The notes beneath the pieces are model-generated. The model did no database searches. It had not been told where the DNA came from and worked only from the letters and a program-made list of their open reading frames with translations. The position numbers were made by a program, and so were the translations under genes. A DNA stretch of 64,000 bases from Lachnospiraceae bacterium (GTDB lineage: Bacteria > Bacillota > Clostridia > Lachnospirales > Lachnospiraceae): the NCBI GenBank assembly GCA_014804355.1, contig JAAUZY010000060.1, positions 17,829-81,828 on the forward strand, given 5' to 3'. Of the stretch, positions 23,217 through 32,583 are shown piece after piece. Each line of letters starts with the position of its first letter. Position 1 is the stretch's first letter.

Positions 23217-24998
23217 CTACGCCTCCTTCTCCTTAGAATACTGTGAATAGTATATCTCCTGATAAACGCTGCACCTCGCAAGCAGCTCGTCATGCGTACC
23301 GATATCCGCTACTTCCCCGTCCTCCAGCACGATGATCTGATCCGCATGGCGGATGGAGGATGCCCGCTGCGACACGATAAAGACCGTCATATCTCCTTCC
23401 ATGTTCCGGATCGACTGTCGAAGCGCCGCATCCGTAGCATAGTCCAGCGCCGACGCACTGTCGTCCAGAATCAGAATGTCGGGTCTTCCCACAAGCGCCC
23501 TTGCTATGGTCAGACGCTGCCTCTGTCCGCCTGACAGGTTCCTTCCCGACTGCGCCACGGGTGCATCCAGCTTTCCTTCCTTCTGCTCTACGAATTCCTT
23601 AGCCTGTGCGGTCTCTACCGCCTGCCACAGCTCTTCCTCCGTGGCATCCTGCTTGCCCCACAGCAGATTGTCTCTGATCGTCCCTTGGAACAGAACCGCC
23701 TTCTGAGGCACGATACCCACTTTCTGACGCAGCTCTTCCATTGTATATTCCCGCACATCCCTGCCTTCTACTCTGACGCACCCCTGTGTGGCGTCATAGA
23801 ATCGCGGAATCATATGCACGAGGGAAGATTTTCCCGATCCCGTTCCGCCGATGATTCCTACCGTCTCTCCTTTTTTCACACGGAAATCCAGATCTGACAA
23901 GGATTCCGCACCCGCCCCGGCGTACATTAAGTGTACATGGTCAAATTCTACTATATAATCTGCCGCCTGCTGCCTCGCCACCGCTTTGCCGTCCTCTGCC
24001 AGCATACCGCTTTCGGACTGAACCGTATCGGTCAATTTCTGTGCCCACTCCATACTGGACTCAATCTCGAACACGCCCTGTATCCGGTTGGCACAGGCAA
24101 GCGCCTTTGTGATCGTGATGATCAGATTCGCCAGCTTGACCAGCTCGATCAGGATCTGTGACATATAATTGACTAACGCCACCACCTGACCCTGTGTGAT
24201 CGTTCCCTCGTCTACCCGCACCGCTCCGGTATACAGCAATATAATGGTTGCGGCATTGATGATAATATAGGTGACCGGATTAGTCAACGCAGATAATTTC
24301 CCGACGAAAAGCTGCATATGCGCTAACGCGCTGTTCTTTTCCTCGAAGGCGTCGATCTCCTCCTGCTCCTTGTTAAAAGCACGTATCACACGCGCTCCCG
24401 TAAGATTCTCCCTTGTGGCTCCCAGCACGCTGTCCAGCCCTGCCTGCACTTTCTTATACATGGGCATGGTCAGCATCATAATGCCGAAGACTACCACGGA
24501 TAACAGCGGAATCGTTACGACAAAGATAAACGCTGCCTTCACATCTATGGTAAATGCCATGATCATAGCGCCGAAGACAATAAACGGCGACCGCAGGAAG
24601 AGACGCAGTACCATATTGACTCCGTTCTGCGCCTGATTCACATCGGAGGTCATACGCGTGATCATCGTGGAAGTTCCCAGCGTATCGATCTCCGTAAAAG
24701 AAAGTCCCTGAATGTGTTCAAATAACGCATGTTTCAGTTTCGTGGAGAATCCCACTGCCGCCTTGGCCGCATAATACTGCGCCGTGATGGAACAGACCAG
24801 CCCGATCACGCCAAGCGATATGAGCAGCCCGCCCATACGCAGCACATAAGGAACATCGCTGCCGCCGATACCCTGGTCAATGATCGCCGCCATAACAAGC
24901 GGTACAAACAGCTCAAATGTCGCCTCCAACATTTTAAAAAGAGGCGCCAGAACTGTCTCCTTCTTATAATCATTTAAATAAACCAATAGCTTCTTCAT
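23217..24998 (-). CDS. ABC exporter half-transporter with degenerate Walker B
   Basis: A 593-residue subunit with six membrane segments and a nucleotide-binding domain. Walker A is GGTGSGKSS and the signature LSGGQ is canonical. Walker B reads ILILDDSASALD, with Asp in place of the catalytic Glu, and the H-loop reads IVSQRASS, with Gln in place of His. Its own ATP site therefore binds but probably does not hydrolyse ATP; hydrolysis would occur at the site made of its partner's Walker motifs and this protein's LSGGQ. It is the first gene of the two-gene operon; the next gene starts two bases after its stop. Confidence 0.92.
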   Translation of the reverse strand: MKKLLVYLNDYKKETVLAPLFKMLEATFELFVPLVMAAIIDQGIGGSDVPYVLRMGGLLISLGVIGLVCSITAQYYAAKAAVGFSTKLKHALFEHIQGLSFTEIDTLGTSTMITRMTSDVNQAQNGVNMVLRLFLRSPFIVFGAMIMAFTIDVKAAFIFVVTIPLLSVVVFGIMMLTMPMYKKVQAGLDSVLGATRENLTGARVIRAFNKEQEEIDAFEEKNSALAHMQLFVGKLSALTNPVTYIIINAATIILLYTGAVRVDEGTITQGQVVALVNYMSQILIELVKLANLIITITKALACANRIQGVFEIESSMEWAQKLTDTVQSESGMLAEDGKAVARQQAADYIVEFDHVHLMYAGAGAESLSDLDFRVKKGETVGIIGGTGSGKSSLVHMIPRFYDATQGCVRVEGRDVREYTMEELRQKVGIVPQKAVLFQGTIRDNLLWGKQDATEEELWQAVETAQAKEFVEQKEGKLDAPVAQSGRNLSGGQRQRLTIARALVGRPDILILDDSASALDYATDAALRQSIRNMEGDMTVFIVSQRASSIRHADQIIVLEDGEVADIGTHDELLARCSVYQEIYYSQYSKEKEA

Positions 24999-25095
24999 GT
25001 CGTCATGACCTCTCTGTTATCAATTACTGTGCCCGGACACTCCGGACTGTTATTCTCCGATACAAAAATAAGGCACACATTCTGCTTACGCGCAC

Positions 25096-25130
25096 AGACA
25101 GCAGTCGGGCTTTTCCCCCGGCTGCTGTCT
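25096..25130 (-). terminator. Hairpin after the LCP gene
   Basis: AGACAGCAG and CTGCTGTCT enclose CGGG / CCCGG, a strong GC-rich stem 15 bases past the LCP stop. No T-run follows on the minus strand, so termination here is only likely. Confidence 0.5.
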
Positions 25131-25144
25131 TAGGTTTCCTGTTT

Positions 25145-26257
25145 TTATCTGTATTCTGCCGTCAACGACTCAATTTCATCGCTGATACCGATCACTCGCT
25201 TAGACGGTTTATAGTCCGTCTCCGGATATAAGATGCTATGCAGTTCTATCACGTTCTCTTCCAGATCAATCGGAACGACACAGCTTCCTTTACTGCCTAC
25301 GTTAACACCGACTCTGTTATCCTCAAAAGGAAATCCGTCGCTGGTGACTACGCTATAACCCGCTACACCGCCCAATACACTCAAGATATCATTCACGCCG
25401 AGAGAAGTCTCCACCTCCGGCAGTATTGCGTTAACCATATCAGTCAACTCGCCTACAGAAGCACGTTTTGCTTTCTCCATCATAGCCATCAGCACGTCTC
25501 TCTGCCGCTCTGCACGTCTGAAATCATCGCCCTTAGTATAGCGTATTCTGCAATAAGCCGTGGCCTGCATGCCGTTCAGGAGCTGTTTGCCGCTGTGTTC
25601 CACCGGTATATAATCCACGTTCAGCTCCTCCGCCATGGTCAGCTGATAATTATTCAAATGTGAGATCTCCGCATTCGTGACCTCCATCTCGATGCCACCC
25701 AGTGCATTGACCGAATCGATCAATCCGCCGAATCCTACGGTCACATAATCGGTAATATCAAGATCCAGATTGGCATTCAACATACTGATCGCCTGTTCCG
25801 GCCCGCCCTGTGCATATGCCGCATTACATTTGTTGTAAGAATCATTGCCCAGATTCAGGAAAGTATCACGGAATACGGATATCAGCTTGATCTCTTTCGT
25901 ATCCTGATTGATACTCGCAATGATGATCGTATCGCTTCTGTTTCCCTTACCAAGGTCTCCGTTTCTGGAATCCACGCCGAACAGGGCGATATTATAATAT
26001 CCTTTGACAGTCTGCTCCGTCTCCTCTGTCTGCTTGATCTCCGCAATCTCTTCATTGATCGTAATCTTTTCCTTATCGATCGTCTTGCGCTCGACTTCAT
26101 CCGTCGTAGTTACCACTACATACATGACTCCGACTGCAATAAGGAGCAGACAGACCTCCACGATCAGAAGCGGAATATTCTTGATTCTGCGTGACTTTTT
26201 ATCTGTCGGATTCTCATTCTGCTGCTCTTCCTGAGAATCCTGTACCTGCTTGTCCAT
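25145..26257 (-). CDS. LytR-CpsA-Psr family protein (cell-wall glycopolymer ligase type)
   Basis: A 370-residue protein with a short charged cytoplasmic tail, one membrane segment (about 30-50) and an extracytoplasmic LCP domain. Family blocks are present: NIALFGVDSRNGDLGKGNRSDT, IIIASINQDTKEIKLISVFRDT, the conserved GGLIDSVNALGGIEM and YCRIRYTKGDDFRRAERQRD. These enzymes attach teichoic acid or capsule-type glycopolymers to peptidoglycan. It stands alone with an AT-rich upstream region of about 240 bases (26258-26496), which carries the direct repeat GTTACATTT but no promoter I can call with confidence. Confidence 0.92.
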   Translation of the reverse strand: MDKQVQDSQEEQQNENPTDKKSRRIKNIPLLIVEVCLLLIAVGVMYVVVTTTDEVERKTIDKEKITINEEIAEIKQTEETEQTVKGYYNIALFGVDSRNGDLGKGNRSDTIIIASINQDTKEIKLISVFRDTFLNLGNDSYNKCNAAYAQGGPEQAISMLNANLDLDITDYVTVGFGGLIDSVNALGGIEMEVTNAEISHLNNYQLTMAEELNVDYIPVEHSGKQLLNGMQATAYCRIRYTKGDDFRRAERQRDVLMAMMEKAKRASVGELTDMVNAILPEVETSLGVNDILSVLGGVAGYSVVTSDGFPFEDNRVGVNVGSKGSCVVPIDLEENVIELHSILYPETDYKPSKRVIGISDEIESLTAEYR

Positions 26258-26496
26258 AAGTGACTCCTTCGTCCGGGTTCACGGTAACACCCCTGTTTAT
26301 CCCATAAGAACCCATAATTTGTTATCACATATCTATAGCACTATAACATATTTTATATATCCTATCACAAAAATCCATATTTGGGTATACAAAAAACATA
26401 AAATATTAAATTTATTCATATTTTTGTTACATTTCTGTTACATTTATCCTAAAAAAACCGCGAAAGATCTCATTCACTTTCCTAATTTCTATCTTG

Positions 26497-27879
26497 TCAG
26501 ATCAAATCGATCGCATCCCGCACGGATCTCACTCCGATCATCTTCACTCCCGCTATGGGCTTCACCTGTTCGATGCCGGATTTCGGTATAATACAAGTGG
26601 TAAATCCCAGCTTGGCAGCTTCCGCTACTCTCTGCCCTACCATGGAAACACCGCGTACCTCGCCGCTTAATCCGATCTCTCCGAAGGCAATGGTCCTATC
26701 GTCGATCACGCGGTTCTTGAAACTGGATACAATCGCCATGGCTATTCCCAGATCGATGGCCGGCTCTACGATACGGATTCCGCCGGTCAGATTCACATAG
26801 GCGTCGCAGTCGGACATCTGAAGATTCAGCCTTTTCTCCAATACCGCCATCAGAAGATTTACCCTGTTAAAATCCGTGCCGATGGCCTGTCTCCTCGGAA
26901 TGCCGAAATTACTGTGGCATACCAGCGCCTGAATCTCTAAAAGAATCGGTCTTGTCCCTTCCATGGAACATGACACGACGGAGCCGCTTGCACCCTCCGG
27001 TCTGCCGCTCAACATAAACTCCGAAGGATTTTTGACCTCAATCAGTCCTTCCTCCTTCATCTCAAACACACCGATCTCATTGGTGGATCCGAAACGGTTC
27101 TTCACTCCGCGCAGAATGCGGTAGGAAGCATGTCTGTCTCCCTCGAAATAGAGCACCGTATCCACCATATGCTCCAGCACTCTCGGACCCGCTACCGTTC
27201 CCTCTTTCGTCACATGTCCCACGATAAAGACGGATACGTTAAGTCCTTTGGCAAGCTGTAACAGAATATTTGTGGATTCCCGCACCTGCGACACACTTCC
27301 GGGTGCGGACGATATTTCCTCATGATACATTGTCTGGATAGAATCGATAATCGTGATATCGGGCATGACACTGCGGATCGTCCGCTCCACGACTTCAAGA
27401 CTCGTCTCACACAGCAAGAGCAGATTGTCCGAGAAATCTCCCAGCCTGTTGGCCCTTAACTTGATCTGCCGCAGGGATTCCTCCCCGGAAATATACAGAA
27501 CCTTCCTCCCGTCAGCCGCCATCATCCGGCATACCTGCAATAGCAGCGTGGATTTACCGATACCGGGATCGCCTCCCACCAACGTAAGCGAGCCGGGCAC
27601 GATACCGCCGCCCAGCACTCTGTCCAGTTCCGCTATGCGGGTTTGCATACGTTCTTCTTCCTGTATGCTCACCTCCGACAGATTAGAAGGCTCCGCCGCC
27701 TTTACGCCACGCACCGCACCGCCTCCGATGCCGCGGGATGCGCCGCCGGTTCTTGCCGGTACCTTCTCCTCCACCATACTGTTCCACTCTTTGCAGGCGG
27801 GACACTGTCCGACCCACTTAGAAGATTCATGTCCGCAATTCTGACAGTAAAACACTGTCCCTGTCTTGCTCTTAGCCAT
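26497..27879 (-). CDS. radA: DNA repair protein RadA
   Basis: A 460-residue protein of full length. It starts with a four-cysteine zinc finger (YCQNCG ... GQCPACKEWN). The RecA-like ATPase core has Walker A GGDPGIGKST at about 95-104. The RadA-specific KNRFGSTNEIG motif and a C-terminal Lon-protease-like domain (FGEIGLSGEVRGV) follow. RadA promotes branch migration during recombination repair. Its start overlaps the end of the 138-residue gene by eight bases, and it is the last gene of the zinc ribbon-SH3-GntR-clpC-radA run. Linkage of radA to clpC is common in Firmicutes. Confidence 0.96.
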   Translation of the reverse strand: MAKSKTGTVFYCQNCGHESSKWVGQCPACKEWNSMVEEKVPARTGGASRGIGGGAVRGVKAAEPSNLSEVSIQEEERMQTRIAELDRVLGGGIVPGSLTLVGGDPGIGKSTLLLQVCRMMAADGRKVLYISGEESLRQIKLRANRLGDFSDNLLLLCETSLEVVERTIRSVMPDITIIDSIQTMYHEEISSAPGSVSQVRESTNILLQLAKGLNVSVFIVGHVTKEGTVAGPRVLEHMVDTVLYFEGDRHASYRILRGVKNRFGSTNEIGVFEMKEEGLIEVKNPSEFMLSGRPEGASGSVVSCSMEGTRPILLEIQALVCHSNFGIPRRQAIGTDFNRVNLLMAVLEKRLNLQMSDCDAYVNLTGGIRIVEPAIDLGIAMAIVSSFKNRVIDDRTIAFGEIGLSGEVRGVSMVGQRVAEAAKLGFTTCIIPKSGIEQVKPIAGVKMIGVRSVRDAIDLI

Positions 27880-28288
27880 TCTTCACAATCTTAACCGCGA
27901 TCTCACCTGCATGCTCCAGCTCCACGCTGATGCTCAGCTTGCCGCTCAAGTTCGTCTTCATCTTACCGATATTCGTATCCCCTACGGTAACGCTGTACTC
28001 CGTATCCTCTTCCAGTCCGACGGTGATCTGTGTATCCTCGTCTGCCTCCACGGTGAAAGTAACGCCGTCCTCCGTCTCCTTAAAATCGATCACGCTCGTT
28101 CCGGGCTGTGACTCATAGGCGAACATGCCGTTCTTCTCCAGTTTCGTCAGTTCCTTATAAGTCTTAACCTTATATAAGTCACCGCCGTGTTCGTAATTCT
28201 CCAGCTTTGCTTTCGTCTCCAGCTTATAATTGCCGAAGCTGATCGCTCCGTTCTCCTCTGTTCGCAGTAATTCCTCTACTACAGCCAT
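27872..28288 (-). CDS. Conserved 138-residue beta-rich protein between clpC and radA
   Basis: 138 residues, acidic, with alternating hydrophobic residues typical of beta strands (GVTFTVEADEDTQITVGL, KLSISVELEHAGEIAVKIV). No signal peptide, membrane segment or known motif is visible. It lies 27 bases after clpC and overlaps radA by eight bases, so it is part of that operon. The sequence repeats short 'E..T.Y.V.V' strands and may form a small beta-sandwich. I do not recognise the family; database labels such as endosialidase for proteins of this kind would not be supported by the sequence. The start at 28288 has AGGAGGAG upstream. Confidence 0.75.
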   Translation of the reverse strand: MAVVEELLRTEENGAISFGNYKLETKAKLENYEHGGDLYKVKTYKELTKLEKNGMFAYESQPGTSVIDFKETEDGVTFTVEADEDTQITVGLEEDTEYSVTVGDTNIGKMKTNLSGKLSISVELEHAGEIAVKIVKNG

Positions 28289-28315
28289 TGTCTTCTCCTC
28301 CTAAGTCCTTGCCTT

Positions 28316-30766
28316 TTATTTATCATCGCGTACGGTAAATACGATTTTCTTATTCTTAAGCCCGGCCGAAACCCGATCGCCCTGTTTGACACTGCCCCGA
28401 AGTATCTCTTCCGCCAGTGCGTCCTCGATCTCCGACTGTATGGCACGCTTCATGGGTCTTGCGCCCATCTTGGCATCCATATGCTTCTCGATCAGCCAAT
28501 CCTTGACGGACGGTGTAATGACAAGCTCGATCTCCATCTGCTCTCTGCACCGTTTCACCAGATTCTGCGCAAGCAGTGTGACGATCTTCTTCATATCCTC
28601 TCTCTGCAGCGGATGGAATACCATGATCTCATCAATACGATTGATGAATTCCGGTTTGAAAAGACGCTTCACCTCTTCCATCACACCCGACTTCATCTTA
28701 TCATAATCCTGCTCTTTCGTCGTCTGTGCACCAAAACCGAGATTCTTAGGATCAATGATCCTCTGTGCTCCCGCATTGGAAGTCATAATCAGGATAGTGT
28801 TCTTGAAGCTGACCTTCCTGCCCTTGGAATCGGTGATATGTCCGTCATCCAATACCTGCAAAAGCACATTGAATACATCCGGATGTGCCTTCTCGATTTC
28901 ATCGAAAAGTACGACAGAATACGGATTTCTCCGCACCTTCTCCGACAACTGACCGCCATCCTCAAAGCCCACGTATCCCGGCGGCGAGCCAATCATCTTG
29001 GACACGGAATGCCCTTCCATATATTCCGACATATCTACACGGATCAACGCATTTTCCGAACCAAACATCGCTTCCGCCAGCGCCTTGCTTAACTCCGTCT
29101 TGCCCACGCCTGTAGGTCCCAGAAACAGGAATGAACCGATGGGGCGGTTGGGGTCCTGCAGCCCTACCCGTCCTCTTCTCATTGCCTTGGCGACAGCTGT
29201 CACTGCTTCCTCCTGTCCGATCACACGCTTGTGCAATATGGACTCCAGCTTTAACAGACGCTCACTCTCTTTCTCGGCCAGCTTCTTTACCGGAATCTTC
29301 GTCCAGAGCGCCACTACCTCCGCGATCTCATTCTCACCCACCACATAGGTGCGCTTCGCTTCTTCCTTCTCCATGCGCTTGATGATCCGGTCATACTTCC
29401 TGATACAATCACTCTGCTTCTTCTTCAGCTCCGCCGCCTGCGTGAAAGCCTCCATGCGGATGGAACGCTCGATCTGCAGATCGATCTTCTTGATCTCCTC
29501 CGAAAGTTCCCGCAGCTTATCCGGTTGTCCGGTCACGTTAAGACGCACAGCAGCAGCCGCCTCATCGATCAGATCGATGGCTTTATCCGGCAGATTCCGG
29601 TCATTAATATATCTGTTGGAAAGCGCTACCGCAGCGCTGATCGCCTCCCCAGTAATCGTGACACGGTGGTGCTCCTCATATTTATGGGCGACACCCCGGA
29701 GGATGTTTTCAGCTTCCTCCACGGTAGGTTCCTCCACCGTCACAGGCTGGAATCTCCGTTCCAATGCCGCATCTTTCTCCACATATTTACGATACTCCGC
29801 GATCGTGGTAGCCCCGATTAACTGAATCTCTCCCCTGGCCAGAGAAGGCTTCAGTATATTAGAGGCATCGATAGCGCCCTCCGCGCCGCCCGCGCCGATG
29901 ATCGTATGCATCTCATCGAGGAAAAGAACCACATTGCCATCCTCGATCACTTCCCGTATGACCTTCTTGATCCTCTCCTCAAATTCTCCTCTGTATTTAC
30001 TTCCGGCTACCATACCGGACAAATCCAGTGTCAGTACCCTTTTATTCTGTACGGTAAAAGGCACGTCGCCTGTAACGATCCGTGCCGCCAATCCTTCTAC
30101 CACGGCAGTCTTTCCTACGCCCGGTTCTCCAATCAGACAAGGATTGTTCTTGGTTCTGCGGCTTAAGATCTGAATCACCCGGGTAATCTCTTCTTCCCTG
30201 CCGATCACGGGGTCCAGCTTACCTTCTCTCGCCAGCGCCGTCAGATCACGGCTGTACTGATCCAACGTAGAAGTCGAGCCCTTCTTTTTGCCCTGCTTCT
30301 TCCCCAGATCTTCCTTATACAAAGCGCCGTCCTCGCCCATTGCCACCAGCACATCCACATACAGTTTCTGCACGGAGATACCCATGGTGTTAAGCAGTCT
30401 GACCGCCACGTTCTCTCCCTCTTTTAACAGTGCCAGCAGAATATGCTCTGTGCCCGTCTTATCGCTGTGAAAACGCTCCGCCTGCCTATGGGCTTCGTCC
30501 AGAATGCTCTGCGCCCGCGGAGAATAGCCGTCCCGCTCTGAAATCAGAACAGAACTCTCAGGCGCAATCAGATCCTTGATCATCTCTTTCAACTGCACCA
30601 CATCCACGCCGTTATTTTGTAAAACCGTGGCTGCAACCCCCGTATTCTCTCGCAGCAGGCCTAACAGGATATGTTCGCTTCCCACATAGCTCTGCCTCAG
30701 ACTTCTGGCTGCCCTCTCCGCAAGCATTAAAGCGGCTTTCGCCTTATCTGTAAATTGTGGCTGCAT
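28316..30766 (-). CDS. clpC: ATP-dependent Clp protease ATPase subunit ClpC
   Basis: An 816-residue Hsp100 unfoldase. Two Clp N-terminal repeats occupy about residues 1-145. AAA domain 1 follows with Walker A GEPGVGKTA at 213-221 and Walker B VVLFLDEMH. A UVR-type middle domain comes next (AFTQAAELKKKQSDCIRKYD). AAA domain 2 follows with GPTGVGKTE and VVLFDEIEKAHPD. It unfolds substrates for ClpP. The ATG overlaps the stop of the GntR gene (TGATG), so the two are translationally coupled. The usual ctsR, mcsA and mcsB genes are absent; a YtrA-like GntR gene holds their place. No CtsR-type tandem heptamer is seen in the short gap before that gene. Confidence 0.95.
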   Translation of the reverse strand: MQPQFTDKAKAALMLAERAARSLRQSYVGSEHILLGLLRENTGVAATVLQNNGVDVVQLKEMIKDLIAPESSVLISERDGYSPRAQSILDEAHRQAERFHSDKTGTEHILLALLKEGENVAVRLLNTMGISVQKLYVDVLVAMGEDGALYKEDLGKKQGKKKGSTSTLDQYSRDLTALAREGKLDPVIGREEEITRVIQILSRRTKNNPCLIGEPGVGKTAVVEGLAARIVTGDVPFTVQNKRVLTLDLSGMVAGSKYRGEFEERIKKVIREVIEDGNVVLFLDEMHTIIGAGGAEGAIDASNILKPSLARGEIQLIGATTIAEYRKYVEKDAALERRFQPVTVEEPTVEEAENILRGVAHKYEEHHRVTITGEAISAAVALSNRYINDRNLPDKAIDLIDEAAAAVRLNVTGQPDKLRELSEEIKKIDLQIERSIRMEAFTQAAELKKKQSDCIRKYDRIIKRMEKEEAKRTYVVGENEIAEVVALWTKIPVKKLAEKESERLLKLESILHKRVIGQEEAVTAVAKAMRRGRVGLQDPNRPIGSFLFLGPTGVGKTELSKALAEAMFGSENALIRVDMSEYMEGHSVSKMIGSPPGYVGFEDGGQLSEKVRRNPYSVVLFDEIEKAHPDVFNVLLQVLDDGHITDSKGRKVSFKNTILIMTSNAGAQRIIDPKNLGFGAQTTKEQDYDKMKSGVMEEVKRLFKPEFINRIDEIMVFHPLQREDMKKIVTLLAQNLVKRCREQMEIELVITPSVKDWLIEKHMDAKMGARPMKRAIQSEIEDALAEEILRGSVKQGDRVSAGLKNKKIVFTVRDDK

Positions 30767-31149
30767 CAGTAATCCATTCCTTTCCCATAGTCTTCATATA
30801 TTTCATCTATAAGAGCATGTACTTCTTCTCTGGAAATATTCTTACAACTTGCTTTCGCCAGCGTCACCTGCAATTCCCTGCGCACCTCGTCAAGCGCCTG
30901 CATCCTGTTGATGTCGATCGCGATCATGGCGCCTCTCCTGCGGTCTACCTTCACGTATCCCTCCTGTTTCAGCACGGTATACGCTTTGTTGACCGTATGC
31001 ATATTGATACCGATAGTATCCGCCAGTTGTCTGACGGAAGGGAGCATATCCCCTTCCTGAAACTGCGCCGTAGCAATTCCTAAGATGATCTGGTTGCGCA
31101 GCTGCATATATATAGCTTCATCACTGTTAAAATCTATCTCAATGAACAT
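30766..31149 (-). CDS. GntR family regulator of the short YtrA type
   Basis: A 127-residue regulator with an N-terminal winged helix: AIYMQLRNQIILGIATAQF, GDMLPSVRQLADTIGINMHT, VNKAYTVLKQEGYV. A short helical tail follows without an effector domain, as in the YtrA subgroup, which usually regulates ABC transporter operons. Here no transporter adjoins: the next gene is clpC, sharing one base with its stop. The gene follows the SH3 protein gene by 14 bases. It may control the clpC operon in place of CtsR, but no operator palindrome is visible in the tiny gap before it, so its target may be further upstream. Confidence 0.87.
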   Translation of the reverse strand: MFIEIDFNSDEAIYMQLRNQIILGIATAQFQEGDMLPSVRQLADTIGINMHTVNKAYTVLKQEGYVKVDRRRGAMIAIDINRMQALDEVRRELQVTLAKASCKNISREEVHALIDEIYEDYGKGMDY

Positions 31150-31163
31150 TCATTCTCCTACCA

Positions 31164-32558
31164 TCATTCCCTGTCGTCCATACTTAAGAACTCAAACTCG
31201 AATTCATCATCATCCAGCAGAAAATTCTTCGTCTTACGCTTGGGGGCGTTTGCTGCCGCAGTCTCTTCCTCTCTCTCGTCGCGTGCCTGCCGTCTGCGTG
31301 CCTGACGTTGTTCTGTCTCAGCATCCTCCTCGTCCTCCGAACGCCTTCTGCGTCTGCTGGACGGCTCTTCCGCTTCCTGCGAACGCCGTCTGCGAGGCAA
31401 CTCTTCATCCTCTCTCGCTTCCCGTCTTCCGCTACGCGCCGTCCTTGCATCCGTCTGAGAGTCACGCCTTCTCTCCTGCGGCGCTTCATCTTCCTCCGCA
31501 CGCTGTCTGCGTCTGGACATTCCTTCCGTCTCCGGTTCTTCCTCGTCCTCTTCGTCGTCCTCATAATCCTCGTAATACACATCACGCAGCTTCAACGCCA
31601 TAATGATCACCGCGATGATCAGCAACACGGCCAGAACCACCAGCGCGACAATCGCGATCCGCTGCTTTACAAGCGTCTTCGCTTCCTCCTCCGTATCCTC
31701 CGGCTGCATATTCGCCGCTGCCAATATCTGATCTACTCTCTTCTTATCACTGCCACCCTGTGTGTGATCATACAAATACCACGCATAGGAACCGTCCGGC
31801 TCCGATTCATAGATCAACTCGTAGTCATTATTCACGGGACGCTGTGTCTCCTGCGGCTGTTCCGGTTCCTGCGGCTGCTCCTCCTCTTCTGATACGGGAA
31901 CCATATCTCCCAATGTCAGAAGATCCGAGCGGATAAACCCTGTCTTCTCCACGTTACCGGTTCCGGTAAAAGTAACGTAATACCAGTCTTTACCGTCACT
32001 TCCCTCGGACTTTCCGCTGATAACTACCTGTGCATTTTCAGTCAGTCTGTCTACTACCGTATCGTTTGTGGACGGCGCCGATCTTACCTTGATCGCTTCC
32101 ACGTGAACAGATGCATACTGTGCATCCATGGGCTCATGAGGCTGTACCGTCGCGCCCGACGGTGTCTGCCCGTCACCGGACGCTGTACCGGCATCACCAG
32201 TGTCATTCGAAGCCGCGTTCTGAGAAGAACTATCGCCGGCCTCCTTGTCGATCATATCCGCCCGAATATACCCTGTCTTATTTGCGTCGATGGCTACCTG
32301 ATACCACAGTGCGCCGGCGGAATCCTGTGCTTCCTCCCGGATCGAAACCTTCGCGCCTCTTGAGGCGCTGCCGATGACTTCGCTTGTCGCGTCCGCTTTC
32401 TCACGTATCTTAACGGAATCCACTTTAACCGTGCCCGTGGAATCCGCCAGACTGATCAGCGGATGGCACCATAATATGGAGACAATGCCGGCTACCGCCA
32501 CCATCCCCCGCAGGATGCGCCCACAGATCGCTCTGATATCTCTTCTGTTCTGTGCCAT
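31164..32558 (-). CDS. SH3-domain membrane protein with charged cytoplasmic tail
   Basis: About 464 residues from the ATG at 32558 (GGGAGAAAAGAT upstream); the track's longer start overlaps the preceding gene. An N-terminal membrane or signal segment (about 12-38) is followed by two bacterial SH3 domains (about 40-105 and 145-215, each with 'KVR/IR...GSxxRGAKV' and 'WYxV...GYIRxD' blocks). An acidic Pro/Gln linker and a second membrane segment (about 300-322) follow. The last 140 residues are a low-complexity tail of Glu/Asp and Arg blocks ending DDDEFEFEFLSMDD. The SH3 domains should bind peptidoglycan outside, and the tail may recruit partners inside. Role unknown. Confidence 0.8.
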   Translation of the reverse strand: MAQNRRDIRAICGRILRGMVAVAGIVSILWCHPLISLADSTGTVKVDSVKIREKADATSEVIGSASRGAKVSIREEAQDSAGALWYQVAIDANKTGYIRADMIDKEAGDSSSQNAASNDTGDAGTASGDGQTPSGATVQPHEPMDAQYASVHVEAIKVRSAPSTNDTVVDRLTENAQVVISGKSEGSDGKDWYYVTFTGTGNVEKTGFIRSDLLTLGDMVPVSEEEEQPQEPEQPQETQRPVNNDYELIYESEPDGSYAWYLYDHTQGGSDKKRVDQILAAANMQPEDTEEEAKTLVKQRIAIVALVVLAVLLIIAVIIMALKLRDVYYEDYEDDEEDEEEPETEGMSRRRQRAEEDEAPQERRRDSQTDARTARSGRREAREDEELPRRRRSQEAEEPSSRRRRRSEDEEDAETEQRQARRRQARDEREEETAAANAPKRKTKNFLLDDDEFEFEFLSMDDRE

Positions 32559-32583
32559 ATCTTTTCTCCCTTTGTCTGTCTTA

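Noticed and set aside
31308-31892. 194-residue plus-strand ORF and a 133-residue minus-strand frame
   Set aside because: Shadows of the low-complexity tail of the SH3 protein; the repetitive codons open several frames.
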